Origin: Chara braunii
Lineage: Eukaryota > Streptophyta > Charophyceae > Charales > Characeae
DNA: 20,165 nucleotides
NCBI GenBank assembly: GCA_003427395.1
Contig: BFEA01000029.1
Coordinates: 1,704,315 to 1,724,479, forward strand
Direction of reading: 5' to 3'
How positions within the stretch are numbered: the stretch's first letter is position 1; every line of letters starts with the position of its first letter. Shown piece by piece: positions 1 to 8,895 of the stretch. The notes beneath the pieces are model-generated. The model did not search any database and was not told where the DNA came from. It was given only the letters and a program-made list of their open reading frames with translations. The position numbers and the translations under genes were made by a program.

Positions 1-234
1 GGTACAGATCTTTTGGGGGGCCTCATCTTCGGAAGTTGGTACCCTGTATCCGTAGTATAACGCACGTGCGTTATAAACGAATACAACGCACTCCGTGCGT
101 TGTATTCGTTATTAACGCACGTGCGTTTTGTTCGGGGGAAGACTGTAGTGTTAACCACCCGGGACCATCACCCATTGCCATATTGGCAGGGTGACCTGAC
201 CAGACAACAGTTGCAGGCACCCTGTGATGCGCAA
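1..234. other. Left flank of the LTR element, no gene
   Basis: No coding region is supportable here. The stretch holds the nested palindrome described separately and otherwise unique-looking sequence. The last ten bases (225-234, TGATGCGCAA) together with the first ten of the LTR recur exactly at 14815-14834. The true LTR edge could therefore lie at 225, which would give a canonical TG terminus, rather than at 235 where the two LTR copies start to match. Confidence 0.6.
59..127. repeat. Nested perfect palindrome / cruciform-capable inverted repeat
   Basis: The arms 59-91 and 95-127 are reverse complements around a 3-nt centre (TCC, 92-94). The only non-pairing positions are 74 and 75 with their partners 111 and 112. 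Each end of the structure (59-72 and 114-127) is itself a perfect 14-bp palindrome, AACGCACGTGCGTT. The centre (85-101) is the same sequence split by TCC. The half-site AACGCAC / GTGCGTT is thus present three times. It could be a transposon end, a protein-binding array with CACGTG cores, or a structural hairpin; I do not recognise a family. Confidence 0.9.
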
Positions 235-1101
235 CCTCACGCCCTGCGCTGTCTTTCGTTCGGAGTGTTTTCGATTGCGGAAGGGGGCCCTGGACAGACA
301 GCAAAATGGGGTGTGCCAAGGATTTTTGGAAATTGAGTGCAGGGATACAGATAGAACCGAAATCCCCCTTGTTGTTCCGACTTAGTAAGAGGGTAGGGTC
401 CGTCACTACGCAGATATCTTAGGGAGAAAAGGGCGCGCGCGGGACGTTTGACGTGAGAAATTCAATCCAAAAAATATCGTTGAACGTCCCAGCGGGCCGT
501 TGCCCTTCGCTTAGCGTGAAAGGGGGCGGGTACACTTCTAGTGTCTCGTTTTCGGATCAGGTCCCGACGCCGCTCATTGCACAACTCAGAATCTGACGTG
601 GAGGGTCTCAATCGTGTACCTCGTTCTTTGTGTTTGTCTTCACTCCGTACGCAGTAGTGGAAACTCTTGGATTGGTAACGCTCGAGGCGACAGCAGTCGC
701 TACACAGAGTGTTGGGCCAATGGGGCGCCGCTGCCGTCCACGGAATGACAATCAACTCGTTAAACGGTAATAGCAGTGAATAAGGTGGAAAATGCGTATC
801 AATAATGACAAAGCCTGCTCCGACAAATCCTGAGCACCGAGTTTCAGGAGGGAAATGATATTGGCCGCCGATCTTGGCGACGACTTCTCGTACGTTCCAT
901 TCGCATACATGTGTCTTGTTCTCGTTGTACGGGAAGGGACGCTGCAGGAGTATGGGAGGCCGGCGCCCAGTCGGATTGGGGCCTTCAGTCCACATGGCAA
1001 ATCAATCAATAACTGTTCATCTTTAATCCCGTTCATCAATCGGGTTTTGCCTTTATCTATCTGAAACATGCAAAGCAAAGTGGGAACATCTTTCGTTTCT
1101 C

Positions 1102-1139
1102 AGAGAGAGAGAGAGAGAAAAAAAAAGAGAGAGAGAGAG
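1102..1139. repeat. GA / poly-A microsatellite in the 3' LTR
   Basis: A run of AG dinucleotides is interrupted by nine A residues and followed by more AG units. The right LTR has the same tract with different run lengths, as expected for slippage after the copies separated. Confidence 0.9.
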
Positions 1140-2070
1140 CTTGCAATAGTTTATGGTTTCGCCCAGAAAGTTTCATACAGTGATCGAAGGGCGGTACCTA
1201 CATCAAGTGAGACATAGCTAGTGATCCACGTATGCAGGTCGTACGTGGCGCCCTGCTTCCTTTCGAGAGGGCAAATCGCTTTCCGGGTTTGTGAAACGAG
1301 AGCAAGCCACAGAAGGTACGCGAAACGTATTCTGGAGTGAAGACCCGCTTGAGATCACATCATGATCAGATCTAAACACTCTTGCATTCTCGAACAAAAT
1401 CCCAACAATATTGTTCTAACCAGCAACCCAATCTCAACCCACTCGTCATAACCCATCAGCCGAATCAAAGACCAAATTATCAATGACAAAGCATTCGGAA
1501 GGTGCGAAAATGACAACCATATATTGTCAAGTGTTCCGTGTGCTATGCACCCTTGCCCCGTTATTCCGAGTCTAATCAAAGAGTCGACCCATCAGGCAAC
1601 CATTCTCAAACATGCCTAATCATTCACATTAGAAGATGAGCGAGCGAAATGAACTCCATAGAGAACAATCACTCAGAAGTCTGAAGATGAAAGAGTTTCC
1701 GGCTTAACTGCCACGAAGTTGCACTCATACCAAGGAATAGGACAGAGACAAAGAGGCGCATCCGTCGTAAAGTTCCACCATGGCCCCGGGCCATTTACCC
1801 ATCCAACTCATGTCACTCCTCATACCTGCACCGACAGTCATGGCCGTCGCCTGCCACCTGCCACCATCGTTATCGTCACCCCGCCGACTTAGTTTCTGCG
1901 CGGGCTTGCCCCGATCCCACAGTCCGTCGTGGCGATCAGGCGCACAGCCAGCCAGTCTACAGTCAGCCCGTCGGGACTTTTCGACTAGCATCATACGCAC
2001 ACCATCTAGCCACTGCTTCCCGGAAGCTAGCTGACGAGTTGAGAGAGAGCTTTGCGGATGCGCCGGCGGA

Positions 2071-2080
2071 ATTTATAGTT
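2071..2080 (-). promoter_or_regulatory. TATA box in the 3' LTR
   Basis: This is the identical counterpart of the 5' LTR promoter (AACTATAAAT in element sense, with pyrimidine-rich upstream DNA). In this position it could drive transcription out of the element into the left flank. An inverted CCAAT box is at 2197-2201. Confidence 0.55.
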
Positions 2081-2922
2081 GCGAGAAGGGAGAGAGATGC
2101 GGGGAAAGATGAAGAGTAGGGTAGAGGAGGGTAAGGGAGGGCTTGAGGGTAATCGCCCGTTGAAAGCCATATTGATCCCACACAAGCCGATCTCAGCCAA
2201 TCAGATTCGCCGCGCAGTAGGAATCTCCTCTTACACGATGCTTCTCCTTGGCTAGATGGAAAGGGAGGATCGAACGGGTTTCCGAGCGCAGGTTTTAGAG
2301 CGGGAAGAAGAAGAGTGCGAAGGATAGTGCGAAACGGGTCCAAGATTCAGATGATCAAGAAAGAGAAAAAGGGCGCGCGCGGGGAAGGAGGCCGAAAAAC
2401 AGTTACACGGGGAGGGAGTGAGAAAGCATATGCGCGCGATGGAAGACACTGAAAGGAGAGTGAGAAGGAAGGAAGAGGGAGCTCGCTTGCATGGTGCTAA
2501 ACATCAAAAGAAGAATGGGCACCGAAACAGTTGCAGTTTTTCCCAGTCCTACGCTAATTCAAAAATTGAAATCACCATGTCCGCGGGAAAAGTAGTTGCG
2601 GGAAAACAAAGGAGGTCCTACGCCCATCCCTATTCCTTCAAAATTCCCAGAGTTTTCCATGTCGAGGCCGAGAACATTCGCGTGTAAAAGAACACGCCGC
2701 GTTCCGTTAATTTCGGAATTCCTAACTGTCAAGCCAAATTTTGAGCGCGCTCACTAAGGTGCGCGTAATTCCCATGCATTTCTAAATAATAAAAAATGAC
2801 GGAATTTTAAAAACTACTAGCGCTAACAAACAAGGTACCTTTAATTAAACAAAAACAAAGAGGACGTTTTCGGGGGCCGATCAAGACCTATCTAGATGCG
2901 GAGAAAACACTGGAAGGAAAGG

Positions 2923-2972
2923 GGTCCGAAAGATTGCGCAGGTCCGAAAGATGGCATAGGTCCGAAAGCTGG
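2923..2972. repeat. 18-bp tandem repeat at the U3 end of the 3' LTR
   Basis: There are nearly three units starting GGTCCGAAAG at 2923, 2941 and 2959, an exact 18-bp period. The right LTR (14070-14100) has two units. In the minus-strand reading frame that enters the LTR from the post-pol ORF, the repeat gives a recurring FGP motif. Confidence 0.9.
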
Positions 2973-2974
2973 TT

Positions 2975-2990
2975 CGTCACATATGTGACG
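2975..2990. repeat. 16-bp perfect palindrome across the LTR/internal junction
   Basis: CGTCACATATGTGACG reads the same on both strands and straddles the inner edge of the 3' LTR. The last internal bases are an inverted copy of the first LTR bases. The right LTR ends with the first half only, as expected because host DNA follows there. Confidence 0.9.
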
Positions 2991-3858
2991 CACAGGGGGT
3001 TCCAAAATTGTGCGATCTCCTGATTGAATGCCATGGCGGAGGAGGAGGGAGGGGGAAGAGAGGATGAATGAGGAACCAAGCGTATCAGGAGAGAAAGTGT
3101 CCGCATCAGCACAGAGAGTTGAGCCAGAGTTCATGTTCACGCCAACGTCAATTGCAATATCTTCGCGAGTCTGCGAGTCTGCTGGCTCGAGCTGCTCGAA
3201 TCCCCTTGCCTTCTCGATGATCGAAGATTGTCCAGGTGACGCCATCATCGTCCGCTGATTCTCCGTGTGCTCTGCACCACTGCCCTGTCATTGGAAGTCC
3301 GCCCGCTGGTAGTTGACAAGGAGAGGGTGATGGAGAGGTCGAGGCCACTCAGATGGGAGCGGAGGAAAGTAATCCGCTGCTTCGTCCCCGAGATCGACGA
3401 AATGGACAATCCAGTGTGCGTGGGGGAAGCGATGAATGGGTCGGGACAGGGATAGTAGGTAATCCGGGTATAAGGAGGGGATGGTGCGGAGGACATTATC
3501 CCTTAGGGACTCGTAGTCCTCCATGGCGGGAAAGGTGCCGGAAATGATACAGTACAACTCCATATGGTTGAACTGTATGCACGCGACACTGAAGAGGAGA
3601 GTATTGAGAGGGAAGGAGGGGTAACGATGTGGGAAGACCGTGCACAGGAGACGTGCGGCGAAGTGATGACAGAATGTGCGGCTGGTGAAGACACGATAGT
3701 CCAGGGGGAATTCAAGGTGGGGGAGGGGACGGAAGGCGAGGTAATCAAGGGGGCGGCGGAAGACGGGACGAGGACGGTACGTCTTGGCCGGGAAGAGGAC
3801 GGGAACGAAGCGTGGAGGGGACGAAAATGGAGGGAGATGGTGAGCGAGAGCGGCATTG

Positions 3859-4692
3859 TCAACGGGAGGTTGTTGCGCCATCGTGTCGACTGGGGGCGTC
3901 TGAGGGAACGGCGGGATTCAGCGCGAATGCTCCTCGAACGGCAGGCAGCGCTCGTGCTGGTGGGGCCTCTTGGGGCTCAGGTGCCAACGCCTCTTCTTCT
4001 TCCTTTGACGTCGACCGCGCTTTCGACTCCTCTTCCTCCGATAGCCCGACGATGGCTATGCGACCCGGGTTGTCGTCCGACGACAGCTCTCCGTTCTCTC
4101 GATGTGCCTTCCAAAACTCGTCAAAGTCGGAGTTATCCGGTGCAAGTTCGTCCAGGTCCAGGTAGAGCCAGACCATAGGATCGTGATCACTTAGATACTG
4201 CCCGTAATCCTCCGTACAATTCGCCCAGATTACGGTTGGCGTCAACTTCCTCTGCAAGGTCACAGGTTCAGCCTGGGTCAGATCGCTCGGATTATAGGAG
4301 ATGATGTCTGTCGGGAGGTCGTCGATAAGCTGAGACAGGAATGTGAGGAGCTCGTCGGCGACCGTTGCTCGTCCGCCCTTAGCGATCTCACCGCACAACA
4401 GCCCTACCAATGTGTCGTCGGTGGTCAATTCTTTCGGCCACAGCTGCGCCAGCACCAGTGAAATATCGTGAGTGCGCACCAACTCCCGATTACTGTAATA
4501 CCGTGACCAGTGGCACTTTACTGTGAGCATACACACACTAACCGTCGCATATTCGGCCCACTTGCGGATGTAAGCTGGACTGAATGGAGGGGTTGAGGCG
4601 GGACGAATTTCCAGAGTGAGAAGGGGGTCGGCCCAAGATGGCCAGATGATCGGAAGGTCGGAGGGGAGAGAGAAGGTGGAGAAGCGATTCAT
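3859..4692 (-). CDS. Post-pol ORF, N-terminal part (unknown function)
   Basis: A 277-codon frame begins at the ATG at 4692; an in-frame TGA lies 17 codons upstream, so this is the earliest start. The product begins MNRFSTFSLPSDLPIIWPSW and has a mixed, globular-looking first 170 residues. An acidic stretch follows (DLDLDELAPDNSDFDEF), then a Glu-run (SEEEESKARSTSKEEEEA) and a Pro/Ala-rich end. No signal peptide or membrane segment is apparent, so an envelope protein is not suggested. It lies between integrase and the 3' LTR, the place of accessory genes in some plant Ty3/gypsy elements. The reading probably passes by one frameshift, between 3915 and 3860, into the following open frame. Function unknown. 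Confidence 0.55.
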   Translation of the reverse strand: MNRFSTFSLPSDLPIIWPSWADPLLTLEIRPASTPPFSPAYIRKWAEYATVSVCMLTVKCHWSRYYSNRELVRTHDISLVLAQLWPKELTTDDTLVGLLCGEIAKGGRATVADELLTFLSQLIDDLPTDIISYNPSDLTQAEPVTLQRKLTPTVIWANCTEDYGQYLSDHDPMVWLYLDLDELAPDNSDFDEFWKAHRENGELSSDDNPGRIAIVGLSEEEESKARSTSKEEEEALAPEPQEAPPARALPAVRGAFALNPAVPSDAPSRHDGATTSR

Positions 4693-4826
4693 CGGTGCTC
4701 GGGGTAGGGATGGAGATGGGGAAGCGTGCGAGAGGGGCGATCAGTGGCGCTAGTTTGAAGGGAGAAGGTATCAATACAGTTAGTCCCCATTACTTGTCGC
4801 CTTGGCTGGGCTAGTCGCTGCCGTCA

Positions 4827-5111
4827 ATCAGCTGCCAACTCTTGTCCCCGCTCGTAAAGACGGGTTACTACTGCATCGCGCTGCTGCAAGCCGATGGTAT
4901 ACAAACCGGCACTGAAAGCCACGATTACAGTTAAGTCGCTCTGAGTAGGTCGTGAGAAGGAACGAAATCCCGACGCCTCTACCAAGATGACTGTCGAGCC
5001 TCGATCGGTTGATATAGTTATCTCAACGACGGCGCACCAAGCCCCGTCGCTGAAGAGCTGCGCAAATCGGAGAAGGTCAGGACTGAGACGGGGATGCGTG
5101 ACTTGGCGAAA
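4827..5111 (-). pseudogene. Startless 95-codon open frame after pol
   Basis: Between a TAA at 5112-5114 and a TGA at 4824-4826 lies an uninterrupted minus-strand frame with no ATG. Its composition is protein-like (for example VVEITISTDRGSTVILVEAS, SDLTVIVAFSAGLY, RLYERGQELAAD). The frame goes on after the TGA for about 30 more codons. It is in the sense orientation of the element, directly after the pol tail. It could be a decayed N-terminal part of the post-pol gene or of a separate small protein. I recognise no domain. Chance openness cannot be excluded. Confidence 0.35.
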
Positions 5112-5170
5112 TTACAACAAAGTTCGAGGTTGAAGAAGCAGAGGTGGAAGGGCCGGCTCAATGACAAAAC

Positions 5171-6460
5171 TCATGGCGAAGGTGAGGGGGAAGTAGATTC
5201 AGATGAAAGAAAAGAAACAAGCTCCTCGTCTGCGCTGGAGGAAGAAGAAGAAGATGGACTTGAGTTCTCCGAAGGAGGGAGGGGGCGAAGCTAGGAGGTG
5301 TGGCGGGCAATAGGAAGGGAGTTATGGCTGGCGCTGGTCTCAGGCGCAATGCACACCGTGTTGGCTCCGTTAGGACCGAGTTCTACGACGCGAAAGCAGC
5401 GAGAGAATTTGGGAGCGAGTTTACGGTCGCGTGCACATTTGCGTACCTGCACCAGATCCCCTAGCTTATATTGGTGTTGCGGGCCCGCGTTCCCATTCGG
5501 GCCTCGTAGCTACGGACCTGTCTACCTTGGGCCAGTTCGGTCATTTTCTGTCTTTTCCGGGCCAGCTTAGGAATGACCCTTTCCATTAAGTCCGCATATC
5601 GCTTGGCTTTGGCCTTAAGGGCTGCGCGCGTGTCCCTACCCCCTTTTTCGACAATTTTTGTGATACCCCGATTATCGACACATGGAAGGCTATTGGTTCG
5701 AAGCTGGAAGGGCGTGAACCCCGTGGATTCATGAGCGGTCGCTCGATGGATCCCGACGATCTGACAGGCAATCTCGGGCCAAAGACGCATGTCACGAGCC
5801 GCTAAGTTCTTACAGAGGGCGGTCTTAATCATGCGATTCGCATTCTCAGCCAACCCGTTCGACTAGGAAACATGTCGGAGAGTAACGCCACGACACATTA
5901 GTAATTCCTCTACCTCAGCCTTGAATTTGGATCCATTATCGGTTAGAATCTACTCTGTACCTAGATGGGTATTGAGGAATCAATCGATGTATGTGGCTAT
6001 TTCTGAGGCCTTACGGGTCTTACACGAGTAGACTTCGATATATTTCGAAAAATGGTCGATTAATACCAAGAGGATGGAATACTCGCAGCGGTTGGGGTCA
6101 GGCGGCAAGTCAATATCTGTCGTATTCATACTGACCTGCTGAAAAGGTCGTTCTACCTATGTCAGGACGATCGTATTTGGTCCACGAATGGGTGCACGGT
6201 CGGCCGCACAGACCAGAAAGCTAGCAACCACGTGCTTCACATCATCCCGGATATTAGACCAGAACCATCGATTTTGATCAATAGTTGCCTCGGTGACACG
6301 TATTGCGAAATGAGCGACCTGTTCCTCGTGCGCCGATCTAGTCCAGTCATATCTTTGGAAGGGATGGGGAACCGTCAACCATACTCCTGAGCCGTCTGTC
6401 TTATGCTTCTCCAAATGTCCGTTGATCCATCAATTTGTCGAGATCTTTCGGTAGCCCGAC
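5171..6460 (-). pseudogene. IN: Ty3/gypsy integrase, broken by stops and a frameshift
   Basis: The N-terminal zinc domain (about 6414-6190) keeps both histidines (AHEEQVAHFA) but the first cysteine of the CxxC pair is Phe (FLVC). The core has the first Asp in TDIDLPPDPN followed by LIDHFSKYIE, the second Asp in TDNGSKF, and the Glu in NGLAENANR. Only 30 residues separate the last two instead of the usual 35. Stops interrupt this frame at 6157-6159, 5980-5982, 5950-5952 and 5863-5865. Near 5470 the frame changes and an SH3-like C-terminal domain appears (KLGDLVQVRK, LAPKFSRCFRVVEL). After a TAG at 5291-5293 a Ser/Glu-rich tail runs to a TGA at 5171-5173. Integrase inserts element cDNA into the host genome. 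Confidence 0.9.
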
Positions 6461-6523
6461 GTCTGTCGTGCTTAGTGAGATGGTCCAACGGTTGGCCAGC
6501 TAATTTAATAATATTTTATCTGT

Positions 6524-6865
6524 CTATACCTCCGCCCGTCGATACTTCTCATCGTATTCAGGGTCGTCCGTTCGGGCAGCCTCGAACCGAACCTCCGTAG
6601 GAAGGTTGTCCGTCCTACACAGGGGGCATCTCCATTCCTTACTACTCGTTTTGTATCGAACACACGCGCCATGTGCACGATTGACACACGTGGCGCATTC
6701 TACCCAGTCGGTAAATCCGGACTCAAAGGGATAGCAGTCTACCCCATAAACTCGGGAAATACACGTGCAAAAATAACAAAACTTGTCCGGGAGATTGACG
6801 AGAAAGTCCAAGTGAGCGAGGAGAGCAGAAGAGGCGGGAGAGACCGAGACCAGGGGAGTTTCCAT
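6524..6865 (-). pseudogene. PHD-type zinc finger domain between RNase H and integrase
   Basis: The 113-residue frame from the ATG at 6865 contains a full C4-H-C3 zinc-ligand series: C30-x2-C33, C57-x2-C60 preceded by WVE, H65 after four residues, C68, and C80-x2-C83 preceded by a Trp (WRCPLC). The spacing fits a PHD finger, a chromatin-reading module that commonly binds histone H3 tails. It sits between RNase H and the integrase zinc domain in a different frame from both, so it was probably part of pol before frameshifts near 6900 and 6430. A stop at 6524-6526 is followed by roughly 40 more codons in this frame with another stop. A RING-like or degenerate zinc fold is a possible alternative. 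Confidence 0.72.
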
Positions 6866-6974
6866 TGTTCCGAGAGAGGGAGGGAGAGAGAAGCACGATG
6901 CACGTGTCCACTTAACCCTTCAGCAGGATCTCCACTTGTCCGTACTGAGGCTCGTTCTTTGGCTCTGGATTGCG

Positions 6975-7489
6975 CTAAGGGATCACTTCCTCACTCCTGG
7001 GTACCTTGTCGGGGCGGTGGAGTTGTGTCAGCCCGTCCGCTTTGCCGTGTTTCTCGTGTTTCCGATGACGAATGTCGAAGTCCATACTCTGCAACGTGGT
7101 GGGCCTGGCCCATCGCCCGATCATGCCCGAGTAATCCTTGGACTTCTTCAGTGCCAGCAGCGGTTCGTGATCGGTCACCAACGTAAACTTCCGGCCATAT
7201 AAGTACGCTCGGAAGTGACTGATCCCCCACAAGGCCGCATAGCATTCCCCCCTCGGGCCAGAGTAGTTGCGTTTACAGGATGACACTGACTTGGACGCGT
7301 ATTCCACCACGTATTCGAGGTCGTCTGGTCCTACCTGGGCCAAGATCGCCGAGACCGCCTCGGGCTGCCAATCGATGATGAGGACAAAGGGCTTTTCTGC
7401 GTCTGGTCTTATGAGGACTGGAGCCGAAATCAGGGCCGCCTTGAGTTCTCGGAACGCCCGATCACGTTGTGGAGTCCAGATCAATGACT
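6975..7489 (-). pseudogene. RNaseH: RNase H domain of pol
   Basis: It follows RT in the same frame without a break and removes RNA from RNA:DNA hybrids. The catalytic carboxylates are all visible: Asp in IIDWQPEAVSAIL, Glu in GECYAALWGI, Asp in LVTDHEPLLAL, and the final Asp in HGKADGLTQL. A TAG at 6975-6977 stops the frame, but the same frame goes on for about 17 more codons (EPQYGQVEILLKG) before the next stop. This is the best-preserved part of pol. Confidence 0.93.
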
Positions 7490-8870
7490 GATCCTTTTTC
7501 AACAGATTCGTGAGTGGCCCCGCGATAGCTGCAAACCCCTTGATGAACCTTCGATAGTATGATACCAAACCCAAAAAGGCACGCACTTGTGTTACGGACG
7601 TCGGTACTGGCGCGTCTTTCACGACTGTCACTTTCTGAGGCTCCGGCTGCAATCCTTGGTCCGTTACTACGTGGCCGAGGAAGGAGATCTCAGTGAGGAA
7701 AAACTGACACTTCTCAACAACCACTTTGAATCCTGCGTCCTTCAGTGCGTGTAAGGTCCATTCAATGTGCTGCACGTGCCCCTCATAGGAACTTGAAAAC
7801 ACAAGGATATCATCCATATACACAATCACACAGTAATTGATTATGCTCTGCGCCAGCCGCGTTTTTCGCACGAAGTTCTGGAAGGCCATGTTCATCGCGC
7901 GCTAAAACGTGGCTGGGGTGTTGCAAATCCCCATCGGACATCGAACCCATTGCCAAGTCCCTTCGAAAAGAATGAACGCCGTTTTCGGACGGTCTTCTTT
8001 TCGAACAAGGAGATGGTGGAACCCATGGCGGACAAATTTACTGAAAAATCGAGCGCTACCGATAGCATCCAGCAACTCATCATTCCGGGGGAGGGGATAC
8101 ACATCCTTAATCGTGATATCATTCGGTCTTCGATAATCGATGCATATGCGAATTCCTCTTGCTTTTTCTGGCACAATCACTACCGGAAACGACTACGGTC
8201 CGATAGCGGGTTTGATCCATCCATTAGCTTCAAACTCCCATATCCTCTGAAACGCGGCCGCTCTCTGTGCCGGTGAATACCGATAGGGAGCGCAACTAAT
8301 CGGTGGATGATCCCCCATGAGGATCGTATGCTCAATCACGTTGGATAATCCAATACCGTTATCATGCACACTCAGTACCTTTGCATACCCATGTAAAACA
8401 TCAATCAAGGATCTTTGAATTTCTCGGGGGACATGACTGGGTAGTGCAATCACGGAGTTATCAGCGATGTTTAGGGGCATCTCGATCCAATCCATCCTTC
8501 GTGATCGTTTGTCGTGCACGCTGGAAAATATGGAACTACTAGTTCGGAGCGAGAAGACGGTGGCGATCATCTGTGATTCGGCCGGGCTGATCATCTCAGT
8601 CTCCTTAATTTCGGCATCGGTTTCAGAGTCGGCGGTGTTTTTCGCTATCTCCAACCCTGTTAACCCGGCCATTTCCTGCTTGAGATCTGGAACATCATCT
8701 ATCGGAGCCTCAGCTTCCTGTTTGATCAAAGCGATCATGGCTCCTTGCGTGAGTAGTGATCTAGGCGGAGAGACAGAAAGATCCAGATACTGGTTCATCT
8801 GCTGATACCTAGCCCAGAGTGAAAGCGTGCCCTCATATAACGTGTGAGCGGGTTCCAAGAGATCAGTCAT
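7490..8870 (-). pseudogene. RT: Ty3/gypsy reverse transcriptase, missing the motif A aspartate
   Basis: A single frame runs from 8870 with stops at 8193-8195 and 7902-7904. After a connecting region of about 200 residues come the canonical Ty3 RT landmarks: APYRYSPAQ, RICIDYRRPND, YPLPR, CPMGICNTPATF, then the catalytic YMDD (7820-7809) and FLGHVV. Motif A normally reads FSK-x-D-L-x-x-G-F/Y. Here (8048-8022) it reads FFSKFVRHGFHH, which is one residue shorter and lacks the aspartate that binds metal. Polymerase activity is therefore unlikely even without the stops. The enzyme copies element RNA to DNA in the virus-like particle. Confidence 0.92.
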
Positions 8871-8895
8871 GTCTGAAATTGCAGGATTGGTTCTC

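Larger units (their letters stand above)
235..2981 (-). repeat. 3' LTR (left copy)
   Basis: It matches 11359-14109 along its whole length in the same orientation. In element sense it begins TGTGACGAACC at 2981, giving the canonical TG. Its other end is less certain: copy-to-copy identity stops at 235 (CCTCACGC), whereas a TG lies at 225. By eye, divergence between copies is uneven: about 8% in 235-600, about 4% around 1080-1340, about 1-3% in 1727-1896, none in 1897-2233, and about 14% in 2380-2700. The length of about 2.75 kb is large for an LTR. It contains a TATA box, a GA/A tract, and an 18-bp tandem repeat at the U3 end. Confidence 0.92.
2892..3914 (-). pseudogene. Post-pol ORF, C-terminal part (unknown function)
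   Basis: In a different frame from the N-terminal part, this stretch is open from 3914 to a TGA at 3288-3290 and then again to 2892, where it runs into the 3' LTR. An internal ATG is at 3881. The first segment is rich in Pro, Phe, Leu and His (LPPFSSPPRFVPVLF, VFRRPLDYLAFRPL). It then becomes globular-looking (DYESLRDNVLRTIPSLYPDY, AHWIVHFVDLGDEAADYFPP). After the TGA it continues with an ordinary mixed composition and ends in the FGP repeat coded by the 18-bp LTR repeat. Overlap of the two frames by about 55 bp at the presumed frameshift supports one original gene of about 590 codons. No family recognised. Confidence 0.45.

Noticed and set aside
1963-2343. Minus-strand 126-codon ORF identical over most of its length in both LTRs (also 13106-13486)
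   Set aside because: It spans the promoter and the TATA box, and its conservation is explained by the block of DNA identity rather than by coding.
2418-2687. Plus-strand 89-codon ORF in the left LTR with an 85-codon counterpart at 13573-13830 ending at the same place
   Set aside because: In the last 60 or so codons about twice as many codon differences are replacement as silent, so there is no sign of protein constraint; it is antisense to the element.
3564-4178. Plus-strand 204-codon ORF
   Set aside because: It lies antisense to the post-pol frames, has low-complexity Glu/Gly/Arg content, and mirrors the Pro/Ser-rich opposite strand.
2892-4692. Envelope-like protein in the post-pol position
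   Set aside because: No signal peptide, transmembrane segment, or cysteine-rich ectodomain pattern is apparent.
5094-5294. Plus-strand 66-codon acidic ORF with a Glu-run
   Set aside because: It is the complement of the Ser-rich tail of the integrase frame and has no independent support.
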